Below are positions 54,002 through 63,204 of a stretch of 64,000 nucleotides of DNA, one piece after another. A program made the position numbers and the translations under genes. The DNA is from Frigoribacterium sp. SL97. Lineage in GTDB: Bacteria; Actinomycetota; Actinomycetes; Actinomycetales; Microbacteriaceae. How positions within the stretch are numbered: the first letter of the stretch is position 1; every line of letters begins with the position of its first letter. Location of the stretch: assembly GCF_026625765.1 (NCBI RefSeq), contig NZ_CP113062.1, positions 682,001-746,000 on the forward strand, in the 5' to 3' direction. The notes below the pieces were generated by a model, which saw nothing but the letters and a program-made list of their open reading frames with translations, did not search any database and had not been told where the DNA came from.

Positions 54002-55852
54002 ATGATCACGCTGCTGCACGCCCGGCTCGGTCGCCGCTGGGCCCGCGCTCGCCAGGACGGCGAACGGGGCGTCGCCCTCATCACCGTCATCGGATTGGGG
54101 GCAGTCCTGCTGCTCCTGAGCGCCACGATGGTCTCGGTCGCGATCAGTGGCGCGACAGCGTCACGCACCGACTCCGACTTCAACGCCGCGATCGCCGCCG
54201 CCTACGCCGGCGTCGAGGACTACCAGAGCAAACTCGCCAACGACAACACGTACCCGCAGTACGGCGTCAAGGGAACCGAGTTCAGCAAGACGAGCACCTT
54301 CACGGGCGCGGCCGGCAACCCGGCCTTCGGCGTGGGTGCGGCGGGCACCTGGATGCCCGTGGCGGGCAGCCCCACGTCGTCGTACCGGTACGAGGTCGAC
54401 AACTCGGCCTACTCGAAGTCCGGCATCCTGCGCCTGCGCGCCACGGGCAAGGTGGGCACGACGACGCGTACCGTCGTGGCCGGCCTGAAGCAGAAGGGCT
54501 TCATCGACTTCCTGTACTTCACCGACTACGAGCTGTTCGACCCTCAGCTGTCGAACACCTCGTGCACCCCGGCCTACGAGTGGGCGGTCACCGACCGTCC
54601 CGCCTGCACGACCCTGCAGTTCGGTTCGGCCGACGTCATCGACGGCCCCCTCCACAGCAACGACACCCTGCTGATCTGCGGCGCCACCTTCAACGGAGCG
54701 GTGACGAGCGCCAATCCCGACAGTCCCCGGTACAGCACCCCGTCGGGCTGTGGCACACCCAAGTTCGTCAACCCGAACTACCCTCTCTTCGCCAAGCGCG
54801 TCGACATGCCCGCGACCAACCAGAGCCTGCGCCAAGAAGTGCGGTCCGACCTCACGAGCTCGACCGTGCCCCGCCCGGGCTGCCTCTTCACCGGTCCGAC
54901 GACCATCACGTTCAACTTGGGCGGAACGATGAGCGTCTACTCGCCGTACACCGTGGCGACCAACGTCAGCGGCGAGCCCGCCACGGGTGGTTCCGTCGCG
55001 TCCGGCTGCGGCACGCCGGGCTTCAGCAGCTCAGGAGGCACGCTCGGCAGCCCGGGCGGCCAGACCATGCCCGTGATCGCCAACAACCTGATCTTCGTCC
55101 AGGACGTCCCCTCGTTGACTTCCGACCCGAACTTCCCGAAGAAGGCGCCCACGAGCTTCTCGTGCACCGGTGCGGATGGGACGACCCCGGGCAACGGCGT
55201 CGGATTCCCGGTCGTCGGCGAGACGCCCCCGGTGACCTCGGGCGACACGATCTCGTACGGCTGCACCAAGGGTGACGTCTTCGTCAAGGGTGCGCTCAAG
55301 GGCAACGTCACGGTCGCCGCGGCGAACTACGTGTACATCACGGGCAACCTCACCTACGTCGACCAGGCAGCAGACATGCTCGGTCTCGTCGGGCAGAACG
55401 CCGTCTTCGTGCACAACCCGGTCAAGACGACGACCACGACCGAGACCTACAACGCCACCTGCCGCAACGGCTTCTTCGTCTACACCTGCACCCAGACCCG
55501 CGACGTGACGACCTCCACCCTGCTCGACCGCAGCAAGACCGACCGCACCGTCAGCGCTGCCATCCTGTCGGTCGCGCACACCTTCACCGTGCAGAACTAC
55601 AACCTCGACAACGGTTACCCCAAGGGCAAGTTGATCATCAACGGGGCCATCGCCCAGAAGTTCCGCGGGCCGGTCGCGACGACGTCGGGCGGCGCCGTCG
55701 TCACGGGCTACACGAAGGCCTACAAGTACGACACCCGCATGGAGTTCATGGCCCCGCCGAAGTTCCTGTCACCGGTGTCGACCAGCTACGGCATCAGCCA
55801 GCTCGTCGAGAGCAAGACCGCCTTCACCGCCGCGGGGGTCGAGATCAAGTGA
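54002..55852 (+). CDS. Large pilus-associated protein (PilX-like position)
   Basis: 616 residues. N-terminal helix like PilX-type minor pilins (GERGVALITVIGLGAVLLLL), without Glu at +5, which is a known exception for the first tip subunit. The large extracellular part is rich in Thr, Ser, Gly and Asn and has about 13 Cys (for example CTPAYEW, CGATFNG, CTKGDVF, CRNGFFVYTCTQT). The pattern GDVFVKGALKGNVTVAAANY with VYITGNLTY suggests a parallel beta-helix. Likely tip complex or adhesin. TAGGAG upstream; GTGA overlap with pilD. Confidence 0.8.
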   Translation: MITLLHARLGRRWARARQDGERGVALITVIGLGAVLLLLSATMVSVAISGATASRTDSDFNAAIAAAYAGVEDYQSKLANDNTYPQYGVKGTEFSKTSTFTGAAGNPAFGVGAAGTWMPVAGSPTSSYRYEVDNSAYSKSGILRLRATGKVGTTTRTVVAGLKQKGFIDFLYFTDYELFDPQLSNTSCTPAYEWAVTDRPACTTLQFGSADVIDGPLHSNDTLLICGATFNGAVTSANPDSPRYSTPSGCGTPKFVNPNYPLFAKRVDMPATNQSLRQEVRSDLTSSTVPRPGCLFTGPTTITFNLGGTMSVYSPYTVATNVSGEPATGGSVASGCGTPGFSSSGGTLGSPGGQTMPVIANNLIFVQDVPSLTSDPNFPKKAPTSFSCTGADGTTPGNGVGFPVVGETPPVTSGDTISYGCTKGDVFVKGALKGNVTVAAANYVYITGNLTYVDQAADMLGLVGQNAVFVHNPVKTTTTTETYNATCRNGFFVYTCTQTRDVTTSTLLDRSKTDRTVSAAILSVAHTFTVQNYNLDNGYPKGKLIINGAIAQKFRGPVATTSGGAVVTGYTKAYKYDTRMEFMAPPKFLSPVSTSYGISQLVESKTAFTAAGVEIK

Positions 55853-56682
55853 TCGCCCTCGTCTTCCCCCTGTCGCTCACCGCGGCGCTCGGCCTCGCCA
55901 TCGGATCGTTCCTCAACGTCGTCGTGTACCGCGTCCCCGCCGGCCTCTCGGTCGCGCGACCCGCGAGCGCCTGCCCGGGCTGCGGGACCCCGATCCGTCG
56001 ACGCGACAACGTCCCCGTGGTCAGCTGGCTCGCCCTCGGCGGCAAGTGCCGTGACTGCCGCACGTCCATCTCGGCCCGGTACCCGATCGTCGAGCTGGCC
56101 ACCGGCCTGTTCTTCGTGCTCGTCGCCGCCCGCCTGTGGCCGCTCGTCGGCGTGCCGACCGAGGCGCTGCCGCTCGTGGCGCGCCTCCTGTCCCTCGTCG
56201 CCTTCCTCTGGCTGGCCGGTGTGAGCGTCGCGCTCGCCGTCATCGACCTCGAACACCACCGGCTGCCGGACGCGATCGTCCTGCCGTCCTACGCGGTCGG
56301 GGGCGTCCTCCTCGCGGCGTCGAGCATCCTCGTGGGGGACTGGCCGGCGCTCGTCCGCGCCGCCATCGGCCTGGCCTCCCTCTTCGCCTTCTACCTGATC
56401 GCCGCCCTGTCGTACCCGGGTGGCATGGGCTTCGGCGACGTCAAGCTCGCCGGCGTGCTCGGCCTGTACCTCGCCTGGCTCGGCTGGGGCGAGTTCGCCG
56501 TGGGTGCCTTCGCGGCGTTCCTGCTCGGCGGCCTGTTCGCCGTCGTCCTCCTGGTCACCCGACGCGTCGAACGCACCGGTGGCATCCCCTTCGGCCCCTG
56601 GATGCTCGCGGGCGCCTGGGTCGGCGTCTTCGCCGGCGGCACCGTCGCCACGGCGTACCTCACCCTCCTCGGCCTGGCATGA
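55849..56682 (+). CDS. pilD: Prepilin peptidase / N-methyltransferase PilD
   Basis: 277 residues, integral membrane aspartyl protease that cuts class III leaders and methylates the new N-terminus. The four-Cys methylase-side motif (CPGCGTPI...CRDCRTSIS) and both catalytic Asp motifs (ALAVIDLEHHRLPD and GGMGFGDVKLA) are present, with about eight helices. Start GTG overlaps the previous stop by four bases. Confidence 0.95.
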   Translation: MIALVFPLSLTAALGLAIGSFLNVVVYRVPAGLSVARPASACPGCGTPIRRRDNVPVVSWLALGGKCRDCRTSISARYPIVELATGLFFVLVAARLWPLVGVPTEALPLVARLLSLVAFLWLAGVSVALAVIDLEHHRLPDAIVLPSYAVGGVLLAASSILVGDWPALVRAAIGLASLFAFYLIAALSYPGGMGFGDVKLAGVLGLYLAWLGWGEFAVGAFAAFLLGGLFAVVLLVTRRVERTGGIPFGPWMLAGAWVGVFAGGTVATAYLTLLGLA

Positions 56683-56710
56683 CCGGGCGAGCTGACAGAG
56701 AGCAGAACTG

Positions 56711-57760
56711 ATGGGCAAGAACATCGTGGGCATCGACATCGGCAGCCGCTTCGTGCGGGCGGTCGAGGTCGCCGACGTCGACAAGGCCAAGCCGACCATC
56801 GTCCGGTTCAGCGAGGTGTCCCTGCCCGACGGTGCGGCGAGCCGCGGAGAGGTGATCGAGTCGCAGACCATGGCCGGCACGCTCAAGCAGCTGTGGTCGG
56901 CCGGGGGCTTCAAGAGCAAGCGCGTCGTGCTGGGCATGGGCAACCAGCGGGTGCTCGCGCGCGACATGACCGTGCCCAAGGCGTCGCACAAGCGCATCCG
57001 CGAGATGCTGCCGTTCCAGGTGCAGGACATGCTGCCCGTCCCGGTCGCCGACGCCCTCCTCGACTTCTACCCGTACGCCGAGGGGCTCGGCGAGAACGGT
57101 CCCGTCGTCCACGGGCTGCTGATCGCGGCGGTCAAGGACGCCGTCCTCGGCAACGTCCAGGCGAGCAAGCTCGCCGGCCTGACCACGCTGGGGGTCGACC
57201 TGATCCCGTTCTCGAACACGCGCCTCCTCGTCACCCGCCCGCGCATCGCGGGCACGGTCGCGCTCGTCGAGATCGGTCACAGCACGACCTCCGTGATCAT
57301 GATCGCCGACGGGGTCCCGCAGTTCGTCCGCATCATCCCCTCGGGGGGCGACGACGTCACGCAGGCCGTCGCGTCGAAGCTCGAGGTCTCGACCCAGGTC
57401 GCCGAGGGCATCAAGTTCGGCCGTGGCCTCGCCACGACCGTCACGACGCCCGACGAGCAGGCCGCGTCGTCCGCCATCTTCGAGTCCGTCAACGAGTTGC
57501 TCGGCAGCCTGCGCAACACGATCCAGTACTACGTCAACACCCGCCCGACCGAGACCGTCGCGGGCATCATGATCGCCGGCGGGGGAGCGGCCCTGCCGGG
57601 CCTGCCCGAGGCGCTCAGCGAGGTCACCCGCCTGCCGGTGGCCCTCGCCGACCCGTTCGCGACGGTGGGCTTCGCGAAGAACCTCGACGAGGCCGCCCTG
57701 CGGTCGCGGTCGACCGACCTGACCGTGGCCCTCGGCCTGGCCCTGGGGAGCGCAGCATGA
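56711..57760 (+). CDS. pilM: Type IV pilus assembly ATPase-like protein PilM
   Basis: 349 residues, cytoplasmic actin-like protein. N-terminal phosphate loop KNIVGIDIGSRFVRAVEV, second loop ALVEIGHSTTSVIMI and the adenosine motif IAGGGAALPGLPEAL are intact. It binds the N-terminus of PilN and couples the motor to the membrane. ATGA overlap with pilN. Confidence 0.94.
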   Translation: MGKNIVGIDIGSRFVRAVEVADVDKAKPTIVRFSEVSLPDGAASRGEVIESQTMAGTLKQLWSAGGFKSKRVVLGMGNQRVLARDMTVPKASHKRIREMLPFQVQDMLPVPVADALLDFYPYAEGLGENGPVVHGLLIAAVKDAVLGNVQASKLAGLTTLGVDLIPFSNTRLLVTRPRIAGTVALVEIGHSTTSVIMIADGVPQFVRIIPSGGDDVTQAVASKLEVSTQVAEGIKFGRGLATTVTTPDEQAASSAIFESVNELLGSLRNTIQYYVNTRPTETVAGIMIAGGGAALPGLPEALSEVTRLPVALADPFATVGFAKNLDEAALRSRSTDLTVALGLALGSAA

Positions 57761-58419
57761 GAACCCGCGGAAAAGACACCGGCATCACCGTGGGAGGCGC
57801 GCCCCGCGTCGACCTGCTGCCTCCCGAGGTCCGCGCGGAGCGTCGCGCCGCCGCCCTGACCCGTCGGGTCTGGGCCGGCGTCGTCGTGGTCGCCGTCGTG
57901 GTCGGGATCGGATCGGGTGCGGCCTTCCTCGAGCGGATGAACGCCGAGGACGACCTCATGGTCGCCCAGGGCGAGACGCAGACCCTGCTGATGGAGCAGG
58001 GCGCCTTCGCCGACGTCCGCTCGACGCAGGCGCAGGTGAGCCTGGCCGCCGCGGCCCAGACCGTCGGCGGAAGCACGGACATCGATTGGCCGGCCTACCT
58101 CGAGAAGGTGCAGGCCACCCTGCCCGTGGGCGTCACCATCGTCGGCGTCTCGCTCGACCAGGCCTCGCCGCTCGTGCAGTACGCCCAGCCGACGGCTCCG
58201 CTCCAGGGCTCCCGCGTCGCCACCCTCACCTTCCAGGCGACCAGCCCGACGCTGCCGTCGGTGCCCGACTGGCTCAACGGCCTCGCCACCCTGCCGGGCT
58301 TCGCCGACGCCCAACCCGGTTCGGTCACCCTCGAAGAAGGCACCTACAAAGCCGACGTCACCATGCACATCACCGCCGACGCGTTCTCGGGACGCTTCGC
58401 CGCTTCGAAGGACGAATGA
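57757..58419 (+). CDS. pilN: Type IV pilus alignment protein PilN
   Basis: 220 residues. The cytoplasmic N-terminus has VDLLPPEVRAERRA, the conserved PilM-binding motif (normally INLLP), followed by one helix (~45-66) and an extracytoplasmic ferredoxin-like domain with a coiled coil. Overlaps pilM and pilO by four bases each. Confidence 0.88.
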   Translation: MRTRGKDTGITVGGAPRVDLLPPEVRAERRAAALTRRVWAGVVVVAVVVGIGSGAAFLERMNAEDDLMVAQGETQTLLMEQGAFADVRSTQAQVSLAAAAQTVGGSTDIDWPAYLEKVQATLPVGVTIVGVSLDQASPLVQYAQPTAPLQGSRVATLTFQATSPTLPSVPDWLNGLATLPGFADAQPGSVTLEEGTYKADVTMHITADAFSGRFAASKDE

Positions 58420-59201
58420 CCATGGACCGCAACCGCTTGAAGATGATCATCGCCGTCCTGACCGGCGTGGTCGTCCTGGCCCTGGGGTTCGTGCTCGGGG
58501 TCCAGCCGCAGCTCACCGCCGCCTCCACGGCGTCCCAGCAGACCGCCTCGGTCGACGAGCAGAACGCCACCCTCCGTGCCGGCCTCGCCACCCTGAAGGC
58601 CGACAACGAGAAGCTGCCCGCGTTGCAGTCCGAGCTCGCCGCACTGCAGACCTCGGTGCCGTCCCAGGCGACCCTCCCGGCGTTCCTCACCGAGATCAGC
58701 CAGCTGGCCTCTGAGACCGGGACGACCGTGACAGCCTTCACGACGTCCGACGCCGTGGCGTACGCTCCGGCGGCACCTGCTGCGGACGCCACCGCCACCG
58801 ACTCGGCGGCGACGGACTCGACGGCCGCCGACGGTGCCACGGCCGAGGCAACGGCCCCGATCGCCGCGGCGCCCGACCTCGTCACCGATCCGCAGATCAC
58901 CGCGGCGAACTTCTCGTCGATCCCGATCACGGTGACCGTCAAGGGCAGCTACCAGCAGGCCCGCGACTTCCTCGGCCGACTGCAGCAGGGTTCGCGGCTG
59001 TTCCTCGTGACGAACTTCGCCAGCTCGGGTTCGTCCGAGGGTGGTTCGACGAACGCCGTCCCCGACCAGTGGACCGTCGGCGGCCTCGTCTACGTCCTCC
59101 AGGACGCCGCCGCCACCCAGGCCGACCAGGCCGCCGAGACCCCCGCCACCACGGCCGAGGGCGCCGACGACGCGAGCTCGGACACGGCCGCGGGCGAGTA
59201 G
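58416..59201 (+). CDS. pilO: Type IV pilus alignment protein PilO
   Basis: 261 residues. Membrane helix at ~13-33, coiled coil (TLRAGLATLKADNEKLPALQ) and an extracytoplasmic domain with SIPITVTVKGSYQQARDFLG and LQQGSRLFLVTNF, matching PilO. An Ala/Thr/Asp-rich insert near 130-155 and acidic tail are low complexity. PilM-PilN-PilO form the alignment complex; no PilP or PilQ follows, as expected for a cell without outer membrane. Confidence 0.88.
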   Translation: MTMDRNRLKMIIAVLTGVVVLALGFVLGVQPQLTAASTASQQTASVDEQNATLRAGLATLKADNEKLPALQSELAALQTSVPSQATLPAFLTEISQLASETGTTVTAFTTSDAVAYAPAAPAADATATDSAATDSTAADGATAEATAPIAAAPDLVTDPQITAANFSSIPITVTVKGSYQQARDFLGRLQQGSRLFLVTNFASSGSSEGGSTNAVPDQWTVGGLVYVLQDAAATQADQAAETPATTAEGADDASSDTAAGE

Positions 59202-59242
59202 GCGCGCGCCCCCGCACCCCCGCGGGCGCGTAGCCTCGGAGG

Positions 59243-59818
59243 ATGTCCCGAGCCGTCTACGCCGTCATGGGCACCGTCCTCTTCGGTGCGCTCGTCATCA
59301 TGGTGGCGGGGTTCGAGGCGCTGCTCCTCGACCGCGACCCCATCGACGAACCCGACGCCGGCACCCTGCTCGGCCCGTTGATGGTCGCCGCCGCCGTGCT
59401 CGTCGTGCTGCTGTCGCTGCTGCGGTCGGCGGCGCTCTCCGACGCCCGCGACGACAGGGCTCCGGAGGTGCGGGGCACGTTCCCCGCCCAGCCCGTCGTG
59501 TTCGCCCGCCCGGCCGGCGCGGGTGGGTCCCGCTCCGTCACCGGTGACGAGGTGGCCGGCCCTCGCGGGCCCGCACCGCACCTCCTCGTCGCCGCGCTCC
59601 TCACGGCCGCGCTCGTCTACGTGTCGATGCTCGCCGTCGGGGGAGTCGTCTACGGCCTCGTGCGAGAAGAGCTCGTCTGGGTGCTGCTCTTCGCCGCCCG
59701 GTACGCCGTGTCGCCGTTCGTGATCGGTTCGGCTGTCTGCGCCGGACTCGTGGTCGGGGGCACGCTGGCGGTGTCGCGCATCGACCCGGGGCGTTCCGAC
59801 CCTCGACCATTTGATTAA
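59243..59818 (+). CDS. Four-helix membrane protein, unknown
   Basis: 191 residues with hydrophobic helices at about 5-25, 43-60, 112-135 and 143-175, and a Pro/Arg-rich cytoplasmic loop. CGGAGG immediately precedes the ATG, with TAGCCT at 59230-59235 as a possible -10. No family recognised. Last gene before the ribosomal-protein operon; the -35 box of that operon overlaps its stop codon. Confidence 0.75.
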   Translation: MSRAVYAVMGTVLFGALVIMVAGFEALLLDRDPIDEPDAGTLLGPLMVAAAVLVVLLSLLRSAALSDARDDRAPEVRGTFPAQPVVFARPAGAGGSRSVTGDEVAGPRGPAPHLLVAALLTAALVYVSMLAVGGVVYGLVREELVWVLLFAARYAVSPFVIGSAVCAGLVVGGTLAVSRIDPGRSDPRPFD

Positions 59819-59839
59819 GGCCCTACCTCAAGATAAGCT
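59811..59839 (+). promoter_or_regulatory. Promoter of the rpsL operon
   Basis: TTGATT (59811-59816), 17-base spacer, TAAGCT (59834-59839). Gives a leader of ~185 bases before rpsL. The -35 box covers the end of the upstream gene. Confidence 0.6.
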
Positions 59840-59896
59840 CTTTCGGGTGTGCGCCTGACCGCGCGCCCGAATAAAAAGCCCCCTCGACCTCGCGGC

Positions 59897-59951
59897 CGAG
59901 ACGGGCAGACCGTCTCGATCACCGAGACGAGGATGCCGGCTGATCAGCCGG
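59897..59951 (+). promoter_or_regulatory. Hairpins in the rpsL leader
   Basis: CGAGACGG/CCGTCTCG (59897-59904, 59910-59917) makes an 8-bp stem with a 5-base loop, and CCGGCTGATCAGCCGG (59936-59951) is a 16-base perfect palindrome. Candidate leader structures for control of the operon, for instance by S7; no direct match to a known site is claimed. Confidence 0.5.
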
Positions 59952-60028
59952 ACAGAGCAGAGCGATGCGAGAGCAGCGCGACTCGGCGTGTTCGCAAGGG
60001 CAGCGTCGAGATCCGATGAGGAGAACCA

Positions 60029-60403
60029 GTGCCAACTATTCAGCAGCTGGTCCGCAAGGGACGCACGCCGAAGGTCGTCAAGACCAAGGCCCCCGCCCTG
60101 AAGGCCAACCCCCAGCAGCGTGGCGTGTGCACCCGTGTGTACACCACCACCCCCAAGAAGCCGAACTCGGCGCTCCGCAAGGTCGCCCGCGTCAAGCTCT
60201 CCAACGGCACCGAGGTCACCGCCTACATCCCCGGCGAGGGCCACAACCTGCAGGAGCACTCGATGGTGCTCGTCCGCGGCGGTCGTGTGAAAGACCTCCC
60301 CGGCGTGCGCTACAAGATCGTCCGTGGCGCGCTCGACACCCAGGCCGTCAAGAACCGCAAGCAGGCCCGCAGCCGCTACGGAGCGAAAGCAGAGAAGAAG
60401 TAA
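60029..60403 (+). CDS. rpsL: 30S ribosomal protein S12
   Basis: 124 residues from GTG 60029 (GGAG upstream). Decoding-centre protein. The TTTPKKPNSALRKVARVKL and GEGHNLQEHSMVLVRGGRV segments are wild type, including both Lys positions where streptomycin-resistance changes occur. One-base overlap with rpsG. Confidence 0.99.
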   Translation: MPTIQQLVRKGRTPKVVKTKAPALKANPQQRGVCTRVYTTTPKKPNSALRKVARVKLSNGTEVTAYIPGEGHNLQEHSMVLVRGGRVKDLPGVRYKIVRGALDTQAVKNRKQARSRYGAKAEKK

Positions 60404-60873
60404 TGCCTCGTAAAGGACCCGCTCCCAAGCGCCCTGTCGTCGCCGACCCGGTCTACGGTGCGCCGATCGTCAGCCAGCTCGTCAACAAGATCCTCCTCGA
60501 CGGCAAGAAGGGCCTGGCCGAGCGCATCGTCTACGGTGCTCTCGCCGGCGTCACCGCCAAGAACGACCAAGATGCAGTGGCCACGCTGAAGAAGGCGCTC
60601 GACAACGTGCGCCCCACGCTCGAGGTCCGCTCGCGTCGCGTCGGCGGTTCGACCTACCAGGTCCCCGTCGAGGTCAAGCCCCACCGCGCCAACACCCTGG
60701 CCCTCCGCTGGCTCACCAGCTACGCCAAGGCCCGTCGCGAGAAGACGATGACCGAGCGTCTCATGAACGAGATCCTCGACGCGTCGAACGGTCTGGGCGC
60801 CGCTGTCAAGCGTCGCGAAGACACTCACAAGATGGCCGAGTCGAACAAGGCCTTCGCGCACTACCGCTGGTAA
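60403..60873 (+). CDS. rpsG: 30S ribosomal protein S7
   Basis: 156 residues, primary binder of the 3' domain of 16S rRNA. MPRKGPAPKR, RSRRVGGSTYQVPVEV and the C-terminal HKMAESNKAFAHYRW are exact family features. Begins at the rpsL stop (TAATG). A hairpin follows. Confidence 0.99.
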   Translation: MPRKGPAPKRPVVADPVYGAPIVSQLVNKILLDGKKGLAERIVYGALAGVTAKNDQDAVATLKKALDNVRPTLEVRSRRVGGSTYQVPVEVKPHRANTLALRWLTSYAKARREKTMTERLMNEILDASNGLGAAVKRREDTHKMAESNKAFAHYRW

Positions 60874-60880
60874 CCGGCAC

Positions 60881-60921
60881 GAGGAGGCGCGGTGTGCGCA
60901 CGACGCGCACCGCACCTCCTC
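60881..60921 (+). terminator. Hairpin between rpsG and fusA
   Basis: Arms 60881-60898 and 60904-60921 pair over 18 bases with two G-T type mismatches and a 5-base loop. Left arm starts GAGGAGGCGCGG, the dispersed motif. Being inside the str operon it probably attenuates rather than fully stops transcription. Confidence 0.65.
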
Positions 60922-60960
60922 GTCCCCCCAACTTCCCCACCTACCCCTTCGGAGGAACCT

Positions 60961-63075
60961 GTGGCACAGGACGTGCTCACCGACCTGAACAAGGTCCGCA
61001 ACATCGGCATCATGGCGCACATCGATGCTGGCAAGACGACGACCACCGAGCGCATCCTGTACTACACGGGCATCACCCACAAGATCGGTGAGGTGCACGA
61101 CGGTGCGGCCACCATGGACTGGATGGCGCAAGAGCAAGAGCGTGGCATCACGATCACCTCGGCGGCGACGACCTGCTTCTGGAACAAGAACCAGATCAAC
61201 ATCATCGACACCCCGGGACACGTCGACTTCACGGTCGAGGTCGAGCGTTCGCTCCGCGTGCTCGACGGTGCCGTCGCCGTCTTCGACGGAAAAGAGGGCG
61301 TCGAGCCCCAGTCCGAGACCGTGTGGCGTCAGGCCGACAAGTACGACGTGCCGCGCATCTGCTTCGTCAACAAGATGGACAAGCTCGGTGCCGACTTCTA
61401 CTTCACGGTCGACACGATCATCAACCGCCTCGGCGCCAAGCCGCTGGTGATGCAGCTCCCGATCGGTGCCGAGAGCTCCTTCGAGGGCGTCGTCGACCTG
61501 GTCGAGATGCGTGCCCTCACGTGGCGTGGTGACGCCAAGGGTGACGTCGAGCTGGGTGCGAAGTACGAGATCGAAGAGATCCCCGAAGACCTCAAGGAGA
61601 AGGCGGCGGAGTACCGCGCCAAGCTCCTCGAGACCGTCGCCGAGTCCGACGACGTGCTGCTCGAGAAGTACTTCGGTGGCGAAGAGCTCACGATCGCCGA
61701 GATCAAGGGCGCCGTCCGCAAGATGACGGTCAACTCCGAGCTCTACCCGATCTTCTGTGGTTCGGCCTTCAAGAACCGCGGCGTGCAGCCCATGCTCGAC
61801 GCGGTCATCGACTACCTGCCCTCGCCGCTCGACGTGCCTCCCATGGAGGGTCACGACGTCCGCGACGCCGAGAAGATCATCATCCGCAAGCCCGAGTCGA
61901 CCGAGCCCTTCTCGGCTCTCGCCTTCAAGGTCGCGGTGCACCCCTTCTTCGGTCGTCTCACCTACGTCCGCGTCTACTCGGGCTCCATCGAGTCCGGCGC
62001 CCAGGTCATCAACTCGACCAAGGACAAGAAAGAGCGCATCGGCAAGATCTTCCAGATGCACTCGAACAAGGAGAACCCCGTCGACAGCGTGACCGCCGGT
62101 CACATCTACGCCGTCATCGGGCTCAAGTTCACCACCACGGGTGACACCCTCTGCGACCCGTCCGAGCAGATCGTCCTCGAGTCGATGACGTTCCCCGAGC
62201 CCGTCATCGAGGTCGCGATCGAGCCGAAGACCAAGGCCGACCAAGAGAAGCTGTCGCTGGCCATCCAGAAGCTCGCCGAAGAAGACCCGACGTTCCGCGT
62301 CGAGCTCAACGCCGAGACGGGCCAGACGGTCATCAAGGGCATGGGCGAGCTCCACCTCGACATCCTGGTCGACCGCATGAAGCGCGAGTTCAACGTCGAG
62401 GCCAACGTGGGCAAGCCCCAGGTCGCGTACCGCGAGACCCTCAAGAAGGGCATCGAGCGCTACGACTACACCCACAAGAAGCAGACCGGTGGTTCGGGTC
62501 AGTTCGCCAAGGTGCAGATCGCTCTCGAGCCCTTCGAGGTCACGGCCGAGTCGACCTACGAGTTCGTCAACAAGGTCACCGGTGGCCGCATCCCCCGCGA
62601 GTACATCCCCTCGGTCGATGCCGGCATCCAGGACGCCATGCAGGTCGGCGTGCTCGCCGGCTACCCGACGGTGGGCGTCCGCGCGCTGCTGCTCGACGGT
62701 GCGGCGCACGACGTCGACTCGTCCGAGATGGCGTTCAAGATCGCTGGGTCGATCGCCTACAAAGAGGCGGCTCGCAAGGCCCAGCCCGTTCTCCTCGAGC
62801 CGCTCATGGCGGTCGAGGTCCGTACGCCCGAGGAATACATGGGCGACGTCATCGGCGACCTCAGCTCGCGACGCGGGCAGATCTCGTCGATGGAAGACGC
62901 CAGTGGTGTGAAGGTCGTTCGGGCCAGCGTGCCGCTGTCGGAGATGTTCGGTTACGTCGGAGACCTGCGGTCGAAGACCTCGGGCCGGGCCGTCTACTCG
63001 ATGACGTTCGAGTCGTACCAAGAGGTGCCCTCGGCCGTCGCCGAAGAGATCATCCAGAAGAACAAGGGCGAATAG
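60961..63075 (+). CDS. fusA: Elongation factor G
   Basis: 704 residues from GTG 60961, with CGGAGGA upstream; further upstream in-frame codons run through the hairpin and are not used. Translocation GTPase: P-loop AHIDAGKTTTTE, switch I RGITITSAATT, DTPGHVDFT and NKMDKLG are intact, followed by domains II-V to the C-terminus. Full length and single copy in the window. Confidence 0.99.
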   Translation: MAQDVLTDLNKVRNIGIMAHIDAGKTTTTERILYYTGITHKIGEVHDGAATMDWMAQEQERGITITSAATTCFWNKNQINIIDTPGHVDFTVEVERSLRVLDGAVAVFDGKEGVEPQSETVWRQADKYDVPRICFVNKMDKLGADFYFTVDTIINRLGAKPLVMQLPIGAESSFEGVVDLVEMRALTWRGDAKGDVELGAKYEIEEIPEDLKEKAAEYRAKLLETVAESDDVLLEKYFGGEELTIAEIKGAVRKMTVNSELYPIFCGSAFKNRGVQPMLDAVIDYLPSPLDVPPMEGHDVRDAEKIIIRKPESTEPFSALAFKVAVHPFFGRLTYVRVYSGSIESGAQVINSTKDKKERIGKIFQMHSNKENPVDSVTAGHIYAVIGLKFTTTGDTLCDPSEQIVLESMTFPEPVIEVAIEPKTKADQEKLSLAIQKLAEEDPTFRVELNAETGQTVIKGMGELHLDILVDRMKREFNVEANVGKPQVAYRETLKKGIERYDYTHKKQTGGSGQFAKVQIALEPFEVTAESTYEFVNKVTGGRIPREYIPSVDAGIQDAMQVGVLAGYPTVGVRALLLDGAAHDVDSSEMAFKIAGSIAYKEAARKAQPVLLEPLMAVEVRTPEEYMGDVIGDLSSRRGQISSMEDASGVKVVRASVPLSEMFGYVGDLRSKTSGRAVYSMTFESYQEVPSAVAEEIIQKNKGE

Positions 63076-63088
63076 TCCTGAACCGCGT

Positions 63089-63164
63089 GGTCGTCCGACG
63101 ACCGCGTAACATGTACACACACCAATCCGCAGGGCGACCGGTAGGCCGGGTCATCGACCCGGCC
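63089..63164 (+). terminator. Two hairpins between fusA and tuf
   Basis: GGTCGTC/GACGACC (63089-63095, 63097-63103) and GGCCGGGTC/GACCCGGCC (63144-63152, 63156-63164), the second with a 3-base loop. No T-run follows either. They may set fusA/tuf mRNA ratio or protect the tuf 5' end. Confidence 0.5.
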
Positions 63165-63204
63165 CCCGGGCCGCACTGCAACCGAGTCCTGAGGAGGACC
63201 CACA

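Noticed and set aside
60892..60960. Upstream ATG extending fusA by 23 residues
   Set aside because: The extension crosses the hairpin between rpsG and fusA and would ignore the good ribosome binding site before GTG 60961.
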